The translations under genes were made by a program, and so were the position numbers. The notes beneath the pieces are model-generated. The model searched no databases. It was given only the letters and a program-made list of their open reading frames with translations, and was not told where the DNA came from. From Chloroflexota bacterium (lineage in GTDB: Bacteria > Chloroflexota > Ktedonobacteria > Ktedonobacterales > Ktedonobacteraceae): DNA of 58,819 nt. Shown here in pieces: positions 19,240-26,850 of the stretch. Where the stretch lies: positions 1 to 58,819 of the forward strand of contig CADDZH010000020.1 of assembly GCA_902812455.1 (NCBI GenBank), read 5' to 3'. The stretch's first letter is position 1, and each line of letters begins with the position of its first letter.

Positions 19240-19323
19240 GTATCCACATATCCACCGGCCCTATCTACTATTAGAATCTCTATTATAGAGATATATAACC
19301 GTAGTAGTAGGCGTTGTGGATAT
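19240..19323. other. Candidate unwinding element: AT-rich tract, DnaA-trios, flanking boxes
   Basis: One-mismatch DnaA boxes GTATCCACA (19240-19248) and TGTGGATAT (19315-19323) flank an AT-rich tract at 19262-19300 that includes CTATTATAGAGATATATAA. Next to the right-hand box are GCGT (19311-19314) and TAGTAGTAG (19302-19310). Reading the plus strand 3' to 5' away from that box gives GAT-GAT-GAT, the published DnaA-trio pattern, in the published order box, GC spacer, trios, AT-rich DNA. Confidence 0.55.
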
Positions 19324-19443
19324 GTGAATAACCGTATCAGAAAAGTAGCCGGCAGGGTATTACCAGATGTTCAAACCGGCTTGCAAAGCTTAATCATGTC
19401 AAGAAATGGGATTGATGAATTTTCTGGATGAAAGTGGATGGCT

Positions 19444-19534
19444 TGTGGATAAGGGGAGAGATCGGTGGGGATAAAGTTGGGGGATCAGCGGCTGTTATCC
19501 CCAAAATAGCGGGGATGGGGATAATTTATCCCCA
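19444..19534. other. Secondary DnaA-box cluster with TTATCCCCA variants
   Basis: One perfect box (19444-19452) is followed by four boxes with a single C-for-A change: TGGGGATAA at 19466 and 19516, and TTATCCCCA at 19495 and 19526. The last two form a 19-bp inverted unit with a 1-bp centre (19516-19534). Variant boxes are often weaker, ATP-DnaA-dependent sites in known origins; that reading is inference. Confidence 0.6.
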
Positions 19535-19599
19535 TCCTTTGAGGATAGGGCAAGACTCACATAAACCTGACACTTCCTTAATCAGCAGAAAAGCCCGGA

Positions 19600-19627
19600 C
19601 ATGTCATGTTGAGCGCAGCGAAACATC
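19600..19627. repeat. Dispersed REP-like repeat, short copy B
   Basis: ATGTCATGTTGAGCGCAGCG followed by AAACATCT matches one end of the longer copies at 740-842, 20267-20433, 47000-47044 and 54999-55146. It lies inside the origin region, between the secondary cluster and the main array. Confidence 0.6.
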
Positions 19628-19907
19628 TAAGTGTCCATATACCATAAAGATTTTTTAAGAATCGGAGCACTTTTACACATTTTTCGGGGGTTGTCCACAT
19701 TTTTTGGGAATTTATCCACTTTGTGCGTATTTTTCCGCACACTATCTCGCAATACCTGTCTTTCGTATGCTCTTTTCTGGATCTCTTTAATGAACATTCT
19801 TTCAGAATTTCTCAAGTTGAGTATATATTCTAGCTGGGGAAAATATGGAAAAGTTGTTCGCAGGGATTGTGGACAATCCGCCTGTAGCACAGCTATATGT
19901 GGAAGGC

Positions 19908-20139
19908 GTGGAAAAGTTATCCACAAGGCATGTGGATAAGTATGGAAAAATGGGGCATTTTGTGGAAAAAGTGGAAAAGTTATCCACAAGGCATGTGGAT
20001 GGATCGGTTATTTACCGCCTGCTTCGTGGAAAGTGTGGAAAACTTATCCACATACTTTGTGGATAAGTTAAGGGACAGCAAGAGGTTGGCAGGTGTAAAA
20101 AATTACCGAGTTATCCACACCCTCTGTGGATAACTCGGT
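19908..20139. other. Main DnaA-box array: four inverted box pairs
   Basis: Four units of TTATCCACA, 5 bp, then TGTGGATAA start at 19917, 19980, 20044 and 20111 (spacing 63, 64 and 67 bp, about six helical turns). The second pair has a degenerate right half, TGTGGATGG. The first three units carry GTGGAAAA immediately upstream, and the first two share a 30-bp identical stretch (19908-19937 and 19971-20000). The last pair lies in a longer perfect palindrome with 15-bp arms (20105-20119 with 20125-20139). AT-rich DNA with runs of A and T follows to about 20215. Confidence 0.85.
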
Positions 20140-20266
20140 GAAAAATTGTGCAAATCTAGCAAATTTCGGAGTTTTTGTTGTTCCTATTGGGCTGGTTATT
20201 TTTTTAATGAGATGCAAGATGCGACAGGCCGATGATGATTTTTAACGACCAAAATCGGTAATGGGT

Positions 20267-20433
20267 TGTCATCCTGAGCGCGTGAGCCAAAGCCTTGAGA
20301 ATATAGACCTTGCTCTAGAATTTCTTCACTGTGGTGCATGTCATGCTGAGCGCGTGCAGCCCAGCCCTGAGGAACGAAGGGGAAGCATCCGCTGCCGATC
20401 GACAGAGATCCTGAGCGCAGCGAAGGATGACAT
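20267..20433. repeat. Dispersed REP-like repeat, copy C
   Basis: A long, partly doubled copy: TCATCCTGAGCGCGTGAGCC, then TCATGCTGAGCGCGTGCAGC, then AAGGGGAAGCATCCGCTGCC, GATCGACAGAGATCCTGAGC and CGAAGGATGACATG. Its inner blocks match the reverse complement of copy A at 740-842. It lies between the origin array and the HD-GYP gene. Confidence 0.72.
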
Positions 20434-20472
20434 GGGAAGCAGTGGTTCTTAGGATACCGGAAGTGGGAGCGA

Positions 20473-21135
20473 TCAATCCGTTCCCTTGTGGAGGGGGCAG
20501 ACCCGTTGAGGAACCTTAAAGTTGGGACGGGTATCGAGCAGGTGCAGAAAAGCCTTGACGATGGCCGGATCGAAGCTTGCAGCCGAACCAAGTAGCAGTC
20601 GCTCTCGCGCTATTTCGTCCGAAAGTGGAGTCTTATAGGGGCGCTGGGATGTCAATACGTCATAGACATCTGCTACAGCCAGGATACGCGCGCTCAGGGG
20701 GATTTCTTCTTTTCGCAGGCCATTGGGGTAGCCATGGCCATCCCAGGCTTCGTGATGATACAGCACTGTATCCACATAGAAAGAATCTACATCGCAGCCG
20801 ATCAGGATACGTGCCCCTATTACCGGGTGTCGCTCCATTGTACGCCGCTCTTCGAGGGAGAGCGCTCCTGATTTATTCAGGATCTCGTTGGCAATCCAGG
20901 TTTTTCCCAGGTCGTGAACTAATGCCGCCAGCGCCAGTTCATATGCTTTTCGCCGGCTCCAGCCGAGGTAACGGGCCAGGCGCTGGGCATAGATAGCTAC
21001 CCTACGCGAATGCTCGTAGGTGATGATATCGCGCTCCTGGATGCTCTTTGCAAATGAAAGAAGCACATTCCTTGTTTCTTGTTCCCGGTCGGACCGTGTT
21101 GCTACCACTTCTTTTCTCCACACGCTTGCTACCAT
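20473..21135 (-). CDS. HD-GYP domain protein, probable c-di-GMP phosphodiesterase
   Basis: A 220-residue protein that is essentially one HD-GYP domain. The metal ligands are visible: HSRRVAIYAQRLA, the HD pair in LVHDLGKTWI, HPVIGARIL, HHEAWDGHGYPNGL (the GYP motif), and ADVYDVLTSQRPYK. In this family the domain linearises cyclic di-GMP. There is no receiver or membrane segment, so its input is unknown; a partner could supply it. AGGAAGAG lies 7 nt before the ATG. It flanks the probable origin and its gene ends towards it. Confidence 0.88.
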   Translation of the reverse strand: MVASVWRKEVVATRSDREQETRNVLLSFAKSIQERDIITYEHSRRVAIYAQRLARYLGWSRRKAYELALAALVHDLGKTWIANEILNKSGALSLEERRTMERHPVIGARILIGCDVDSFYVDTVLYHHEAWDGHGYPNGLRKEEIPLSARILAVADVYDVLTSQRPYKTPLSDEIARERLLLGSAASFDPAIVKAFLHLLDTRPNFKVPQRVCPLHKGTD

Positions 21136-21530
21136 AGCGGCTCTTCCTGCTTATCTGTTTTTGTCTGAGTTTTATCATTCCCCATGAATAGACAACTTCA
21201 ATTTAGCTTTGAGTCAGCGGATGCACGTAATATATTAATGTTTGAGATTGGAGCCTGTCTATAGCTTACGGTGTTCCCGGTACTTTTGTCCCGGTACTTC
21301 TGCATCCATGCACCTCTGGTTGGAGGATAAACACGACTACGAGACAATAGAGCAAACAACTTTTGCCAGGTACTTACATTACGTATTTGAAGGGGAAAAA
21401 GTCTCAACCGTGAAGAAGCTCTCCCCCCCAATAGTCCCTCTTTTTATGCCATTTTGTTTCTAATCCTCAAGGTTTATGATAGACTCTTCTTAATTATGAA
21501 GAAATAGAGAAGTATGAAAGAGGAAAGACT
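21136..21530. other. 395-bp divergent intergenic region
   Basis: Lies between the HD-GYP gene and the yhaO-like gene, which diverge, so it must hold both promoters. I see a direct repeat TCCCGGTACTT (21275 and 21289) and a TTGTTT with TATGAT about 15 bp downstream near 21457-21480 that could serve the right-hand gene. No RNA gene or convincing open frame was found. Confidence 0.4.
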
Positions 21531-22958
21531 GTGGAACAGGACCTGATAGACGAACAGCCGAGACATGCTGAAGGCGTTATTACGCTTGTATTGACGGCTG
21601 ATAATCATCTTGGCTATGCAGCGCCCGGGCTACATCACCACAAGCGCGCAGAATTCCAGCAGCGGCTGCACCGTGGCTTGCAGCAGGCGACTGATTTTGC
21701 GATTGGACAGGGCGTAGACCTTTTTATCCAGGCGGGCGATCTCTTTGATACGCCTGCGCCGGATGAACAGGATCGGAATTTTGTGGCAGAACGGCTTGCG
21801 CAATTACGCCAGGCCGGTATCCGTACCTTTGCTCTTGGAGGTTTTCACGATACGCCATTACCACCTGTTAGACGGTCATCGCTCATAGACGAGGAGGTTG
21901 ATGGCGATTCCCACTATGTTCTCCCTGCTCCCCAGGTAAGTTATGCCAGCCTGGGAGCGCTTCACTATTTTGCTCCTCATGCAGGCGCTGTCGAGCTTGA
22001 ACCCGTTCTACTCGACATTCGTGGAGTCACGATAGGTATTTGCGGTCTCGCTATGCTACCTGGCCAGCAGGGCGACCCATTAGCGCCTGTGCGCGTGCAG
22101 GGCGATATTGAGCGAGCGGCTATCTCGATTCTCATCTTGCATGCCCCTATTGAAGGGTTGAGTTCAGGAGCGCCTATGCTGGATGCTCGTGGGCAGGTAA
22201 GTCTATTCAGCATTGAGAGCCAATCGGCATTCCGCTATATCCTGGCCGGTTATCACCATAGGTACCACCGCTTGCGGTCAGGTCATTGTGATGTAGTTGT
22301 TGCGGGAGCGACACAGCATCTGGATGTTCGCGGTAGAAGTACTGATATCAATGATAACCACATGGATAGCCAGGAGGAAGTTCGCCATCGCTCTTTAGAA
22401 TATGAGAATGAGCCAGGCTTCGTCTTCATGGGACTGGCTGCTGATGGCATTCGCTGGTGCAAGCATATCGCTGTGGATACGCTGGAGGTGCGGCGGCTCA
22501 TTTTACATACGAACGAATTATGGCCACAGGTTCCTGAACAGGGGGAGAAAACGAGTGAGAGCTATTCGTCTTCTCCTTCGCCAACCGAGATCATGCTTGA
22601 ACGACTTGCTCCTCTGTGCAACAAAGATGCGCTGGTACAAGTGCGTCTTGAGGGCACGCTTACTCGTAGCCAGTACCACCAGCTTCATCTTAACCAGGTA
22701 CGCCAGTATGGTGAGGAACATTGCTTTACTTTAACTCTTGATGAGAGCAGTTTGAAGCTCTTGCCCGTCGATTCGTTCGCAACAACGGAGAAAGAGACTA
22801 CATCGACGAATGAGCCAGGGCAGGAAGAGCGGCTTTCTGCTCGTGAGGAGCTGATTGCAGTGGCCGGTGAATGGATAGCTGCTGCAACGGATGAGCGAGA
22901 AAAACAAGCGTGGTCTGCCACGAAAGAAGAGTTATTAGCTTTGATGGACTCCAGGTAA
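21531..22958 (+). CDS. SbcD/YhaO-like metallophosphoesterase
   Basis: A 475-residue protein with the calcineurin-like fold of SbcD/Mre11 nucleases, closest in size and context to YhaO. Motif I is LTADNHLG (Asp24, His26), motif II GDLFD (Asp70). Motif III, normally GNHD, reads GFHD (Gly104-Asp107), so the metal-ligand Asn is Phe105, and the usual GHxH near residue 250 reads GYHH. Two ligand positions therefore differ from the family. The start is a GTG with AGAGGAAAG upstream. The ATPase partner gene begins 73 bp downstream, as in yhaO-yhaN and sbcD-sbcC operons. Nuclease activity is doubtful or altered. Confidence 0.8.
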   Translation: MEQDLIDEQPRHAEGVITLVLTADNHLGYAAPGLHHHKRAEFQQRLHRGLQQATDFAIGQGVDLFIQAGDLFDTPAPDEQDRNFVAERLAQLRQAGIRTFALGGFHDTPLPPVRRSSLIDEEVDGDSHYVLPAPQVSYASLGALHYFAPHAGAVELEPVLLDIRGVTIGICGLAMLPGQQGDPLAPVRVQGDIERAAISILILHAPIEGLSSGAPMLDARGQVSLFSIESQSAFRYILAGYHHRYHRLRSGHCDVVVAGATQHLDVRGRSTDINDNHMDSQEEVRHRSLEYENEPGFVFMGLAADGIRWCKHIAVDTLEVRRLILHTNELWPQVPEQGEKTSESYSSSPSPTEIMLERLAPLCNKDALVQVRLEGTLTRSQYHQLHLNQVRQYGEEHCFTLTLDESSLKLLPVDSFATTEKETTSTNEPGQEERLSAREELIAVAGEWIAAATDEREKQAWSATKEELLALMDSR

Positions 22959-23031
22959 CGTAGAGTGTAGTCGCCCGATTTATCGTGGCGAATTCCTTTG
23001 TAGGCGGGCACGAGGAAACGAGGAAGAGCCT

Positions 23032-26000
23032 ATGATTATACTGAAGCATTTAGCAGTTGAGCATTTCAGAAACTTAGAAGCCATTGACCTGCATTTTCCA
23101 GAGCGCGGGAGTATCCTGCTGCAAGGCCCTGGCGAAGCGGGGAAATCTGCTCTCCTGGAAAGCCTGTATTTTGCCCTGTATGGTGTACCCCTGACTCACT
23201 ATGGCCATGGCCTGGATGATCTCATTGCCTACGGGGCGGCTCGCACGAAGCTAGCGCTTACGCTCTCAGTTGCAACCACCGACCTGGCGATCACACGCAC
23301 CATCGAGCGAGGGCAAGGGCAGTATGTCACCTTGCAGGTGCGCAAGCTTGGCCTGCCCGAGGAGCAACCTGTTACCGGCCTTGAAGCAGCCAATGAGCGT
23401 ATTATTGCGGAACTGGGGCTCCTGGATGGTGAGACGCTCCGCAATTCCTATTTCATTGAGCAGAAGGGACTCAACCGGCTGGAACATCTGCCGGGAAGCG
23501 AACGAGAAGCTACATTACGCAGGCTTACAGGCCTTGAAAAAATGATAAGCCTGGCCGAACAATTCAAAGTGACGCCGGGCGACGAAGAAGCGCTGAAGAC
23601 CTGCGCCTTGCGCCTTAGGCTGGCCGAGACACAGGCGCGTATTCCCGAGGTGAGCGCGCGATTGGGGGAGATCGAGGCAGCCCTTGATGCGCTGGTTGTT
23701 TCCAGGAGCCTGGAGGAGATCAGCCAGCAAGAAGCAGACATTGCCAAAGAGGAACGGGCTCTTGAACAACTGCGGGCCAGGGAAGCCGAGCTCAAAGCCA
23801 GGCAGGGGCGCATACAGCAGTTGAGAAAAGCTGAAAACCTGCTGGGTGAGCTTATCGCGACATATGATGCTATAGGGGAAGCTCAAGAGACACTTCCTGG
23901 AATCGAGCGGCAAATTGCCGAGCTTGACCGGCGCGAACGCGAAGAATTGCCGGAGCTAGAGAAGCGAGTGAGCGATCTCGCTGACCTCACCCGCGCTTTT
24001 GGCGCGCTGGAGCGCATGTCGAACGATTTGCTCACGGCTATCAGCACGATTAAAGACCTGGAAAAAGATCTCCAGCACTACCAGGAGTTGCAGGGGAATA
24101 GCGAGAGCCTGGATGAGCAGATAGCCGGCGCGCGCTCACAGGTGGAGCAATCGCGGCAAGTTCTTCATGAGCTAGAAGAGCAGCGGGCCAACCGGCCACA
24201 TCTAGAGGCACGCCTGCAGCGTTTGCGGGTGCTGGCAGCCAGGCTGGCAGCGCTTCGTGCGACAGAGGAACGCTATTCCCAGCGGGTCAAGCTGCAGGGG
24301 CCGGCAGACGAGAATGCCGCCATGCTGGCGAAAGTGAACAAGGACCTGCATGAAGCCGAGCAGGAACTGATCCTGGTTCAGGCTGAGGCTCAGCAGGATG
24401 AGCGGCAGGCCGAGGAGCTGGAAAAGCGCTGGCGGCACCTGAATATCCGGCAGCAACTGCAAGAATGGCAGCGCCTCAAGGGATTAGCGGATGGCCTTGC
24501 TGAAGCCGAACGGCGCGTCATGGCTGCCCATGAACGGCAAGAACGCCTGACAAGCGCGGCGTTAGAAGCAAGGCAGGGAGCGAGCAAATGGTTAGTGATG
24601 GCTATTGTCGCCGCTCTGCTTGGTGTGGCGCTGGGTGCGGCTGCTATCTTTGTTTTCTCGATCCAGGCTCTTACCGCCCTGGGTATGGGGCTGCTGGCGC
24701 TTTTGCTCCTGGCCGGTTCAGGATTGAGTTCTCAGAACTATAAATCCTCACATAAGCAAGAGGAGGCTGCCGACCGGCAAATGAAGGAGGCCAGCAACGA
24801 ACTGAGTATGATGGTGGCAGCTCGCGAGACAGCATTGCGTAGGCTGGGGGATCGTGACGCCCTTGTTCGGGTCGAACGCGAGATCCAGGAACTTGGTGGA
24901 ACTGTCCCGCGCTCGCACGAAGAGGCACAGCAGCAACTCGAGCATATACAGGATCACAGTGAGAATCTTACCGAACTCCAGCAGCAAATGATTGAGAAGC
25001 GGGAGGCAGCCAGCGCTTCGCGTAACCAGGTCAACGCCACGATGCAGATGGTGGCCACTCTACGCCAGGAGCAGAGCCGCTTAGAGGAGCAGCGAGAAAA
25101 AGAGGGCTGGAATGGACTCGATGTGAAGCTACGCGTTGACAAAATAGCCATCGAGGACTTGCGGCACGAAGTTGTTGCACTTGCGGGGCGCGAGGGATTG
25201 CCCATTCCTACCTTTGATGCATCCGCCTCTCAGGCCCTTTCCGCTGCTAGCACGCCTGCAGCAGACCTGGAGCGGATCGTTGGCGAGCGTATCGAGGAGA
25301 CCGGACAGGAGATAACTGCTCTTGATGGTAAACTTGAGATGCTACCAGACCTGGCCGAGCGAGTGAAAGCACAGCAAGATAGCCTCGATTTTCTCCTGGA
25401 GCGCAAGCGGGTGATCGAGGAGCGGCAAGAGCGTTTTCAAACGAACGATCCTGCACAGCAGATCGAGCGGGCGCGGGAACAACAGGCAGCGTTGAGCAGC
25501 GCGTTGCAGAGTTTGCAGGACTCGCTGCGGCAGCGTGTGAAAGCGCTGGGCCTCTCTTTTGGGCAGGCAGCCATTAGCAATGCTGAATATAATGCGCGCA
25601 AGCAACTGGAAGCGTTGCAAATCATGCTGGGCAGCCGCGTAGAGCTACAGAGCCGCCGGGCAAACTATATATCTCTGCTCAAGGATAGCCAGGATGCGCT
25701 TTCCGAGCACTACAGGCGACTCACCAAGCTGAGTGGCGTTCTGGGAGGCTGGATCGTACCTCCCAATCCGTTTGCAGAAACGCTGGCCGGCATTCGAGTA
25801 AGGTGCCGGCGGGAGATCGAAGAGGCAGACGAACCCGGTATCGCGCAGGAATTTGAGAGCATGCGCCTTCAGGAACAGAACGCGAAGGCCACCATAGAGC
25901 GATGCCAGCAGGAGATTGAAGAGGCTCGTGAACGCATTGCCTCTATGCTGATCCAGCACAATCGCCCGCCGGCCAGAGAGTACCACTTCGCGGATATCGT

Positions 26001-26850
26001 TGCTGTCTGGCCCCTTGTGGGCGAATATACATTGCAGGATCGCGAGCGCCTCGAAGAGGAGCGCCTGTCGCTTGAGCAAGAATTGCAGGAACTAGAACGG
26101 CAAGAACTGGAATTGAGCACGCAATTGCAAACGGGAGCGAGCAAGCTGGATGTGGAGGAGGCACGCGAGCGCCTGCAGCAGCAAGAGCGCCATTTTGAGG
26201 CTAAGAAGCGCGGGAACGAACTGGTGAAGGCTACCAGCGAGCGCCTGCTAAGGAAGATGCATACCCGTATCGAGTACTACATGCAGCATATCGTTGCGCT
26301 GCTTACTGATGGTCGCTACCATGACGTACAACTTCATACGGGCAGAGAGGAAGGGAGCGCGAGCGGGGGACCATTGCAGGTGCGCGTATGGGATACTTCA
26401 GCCGGCCAGTATGTATCCGCGTCGTCTCTCTCTTCTGGTGTGGCTGATCTGCTTTCGCTGGCGCTGCGCCTGGCTTTTGCTATCGCCGCTCTTCCACGTG
26501 AATTGCAGGCGGCCCCTGGTTTTCTCATCATAGATGAGCCGCTAAGCTACGTTGACCGCCAGCGGGCGCATATGCTGGCAGATGCTATTACAGGCGAGCT
26601 GCTGAGCCAGCATTTTGAACAAATCCTGCTCGTTTCGCAGAGCGACGTATTTGATCCGGCTATGTTCGCCTATCATATCTACATGGATGGCGGCGCTATC
26701 ATCGAAAGCAATGTGCCTGATGCGCCAGCTTTGCAGGTGATGGAGCCAGCAACAGGCGAGCAGGGCGATAGTACGAATATGAAGGCGAATCAGCATGAGG
26801 CTGGCCTGCCCGAGGCCCCCGTAGCTGTTCCGGTTGTGCTGGAAGGGTGA
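23032..26850 (+). CDS. YhaN-like SMC/Rad50-type ATPase with membrane hairpin
   Basis: A 1272-residue ATPase split around a long coiled coil. Walker A GPGEAGKS is at residues 32-39; the ABC signature SSLSSGVADLLSLAL lies near 1131 and Walker B FLIIDEPLSYVD near 1163. Long Glu/Gln/Arg/Leu-rich coiled coils fill 190-500 and 580-1060. At 520-566 there are two hydrophobic segments (LVMAIVAALLGVALGAAAIFVF and LTALGMGLLALLLLAG) where Rad50/SbcC has the CxxC zinc hook. This is the layout of Bacillus YhaN, not SbcC. It probably acts on DNA ends with the upstream phosphoesterase at the membrane. Its last 61 bp overlap the opposing CheA gene. Confidence 0.85.
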   Translation: MIILKHLAVEHFRNLEAIDLHFPERGSILLQGPGEAGKSALLESLYFALYGVPLTHYGHGLDDLIAYGAARTKLALTLSVATTDLAITRTIERGQGQYVTLQVRKLGLPEEQPVTGLEAANERIIAELGLLDGETLRNSYFIEQKGLNRLEHLPGSEREATLRRLTGLEKMISLAEQFKVTPGDEEALKTCALRLRLAETQARIPEVSARLGEIEAALDALVVSRSLEEISQQEADIAKEERALEQLRAREAELKARQGRIQQLRKAENLLGELIATYDAIGEAQETLPGIERQIAELDRREREELPELEKRVSDLADLTRAFGALERMSNDLLTAISTIKDLEKDLQHYQELQGNSESLDEQIAGARSQVEQSRQVLHELEEQRANRPHLEARLQRLRVLAARLAALRATEERYSQRVKLQGPADENAAMLAKVNKDLHEAEQELILVQAEAQQDERQAEELEKRWRHLNIRQQLQEWQRLKGLADGLAEAERRVMAAHERQERLTSAALEARQGASKWLVMAIVAALLGVALGAAAIFVFSIQALTALGMGLLALLLLAGSGLSSQNYKSSHKQEEAADRQMKEASNELSMMVAARETALRRLGDRDALVRVEREIQELGGTVPRSHEEAQQQLEHIQDHSENLTELQQQMIEKREAASASRNQVNATMQMVATLRQEQSRLEEQREKEGWNGLDVKLRVDKIAIEDLRHEVVALAGREGLPIPTFDASASQALSAASTPAADLERIVGERIEETGQEITALDGKLEMLPDLAERVKAQQDSLDFLLERKRVIEERQERFQTNDPAQQIERAREQQAALSSALQSLQDSLRQRVKALGLSFGQAAISNAEYNARKQLEALQIMLGSRVELQSRRANYISLLKDSQDALSEHYRRLTKLSGVLGGWIVPPNPFAETLAGIRVRCRREIEEADEPGIAQEFESMRLQEQNAKATIERCQQEIEEARERIASMLIQHNRPPAREYHFADIVAVWPLVGEYTLQDRERLEEERLSLEQELQELERQELELSTQLQTGASKLDVEEARERLQQQERHFEAKKRGNELVKATSERLLRKMHTRIEYYMQHIVALLTDGRYHDVQLHTGREEGSASGGPLQVRVWDTSAGQYVSASSLSSGVADLLSLALRLAFAIAALPRELQAAPGFLIIDEPLSYVDRQRAHMLADAITGELLSQHFEQILLVSQSDVFDPAMFAYHIYMDGGAIIESNVPDAPALQVMEPATGEQGDSTNMKANQHEAGLPEAPVAVPVVLEG

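Larger units (their letters stand above)
19240..20133. other. oriC: Probable chromosomal replication origin (oriC)
   Basis: This part of the 1.45-kb gene-free space between dnaG and the HD-GYP gene holds eight perfect DnaA boxes TTATCCACA/TGTGGATAA at 19444, 19917, 19931, 19980, 20044, 20058, 20111 and 20125 (start positions). There are at least five one-mismatch boxes (19240, 19315, 19691, 19712, 19868) and four TTATCCCCA-type variants (19466, 19495, 19516, 19526). AT-rich tracts lie at both ends. Open frames across it are translations of the repeats and have no ribosome sites or coding character. dnaA and dnaN are not adjacent, which is unusual. The nearby parS cluster supports an origin rather than a chance cluster or a plasmid remnant. 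Confidence 0.85.

Noticed and set aside
19631..20133. Open frames of 60-120 codons on both strands across the DnaA-box region
   Set aside because: Their proteins are just translations of the repeated boxes (for example repeated KLSTRHVD), there is no ribosome site, and frames on both strands overlap.
19240..20133. Plasmid or phage origin integrated in the chromosome
   Set aside because: Flanked by housekeeping dnaG-rpoD with no rep, integrase or phage genes, and parS sites are nearby; a chromosomal origin is the simpler reading.
19908..20139. Repeats here as a CRISPR array
   Set aside because: The units are inverted pairs of 9-bp DnaA boxes, the spacers are themselves related, and no cas genes are present.
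20196..20591. 131-codon frame on the minus strand
   Set aside because: It runs through a dispersed repeat and into the HD-GYP gene in another frame; no ribosome site and no recognisable domain.
21242..21463. Plus-strand 73-codon frame in the intergenic region before the YhaO-like gene
   Set aside because: No ribosome site, Cys/Leu-rich translation without pattern, and it overlaps direct repeats; treated as non-coding.
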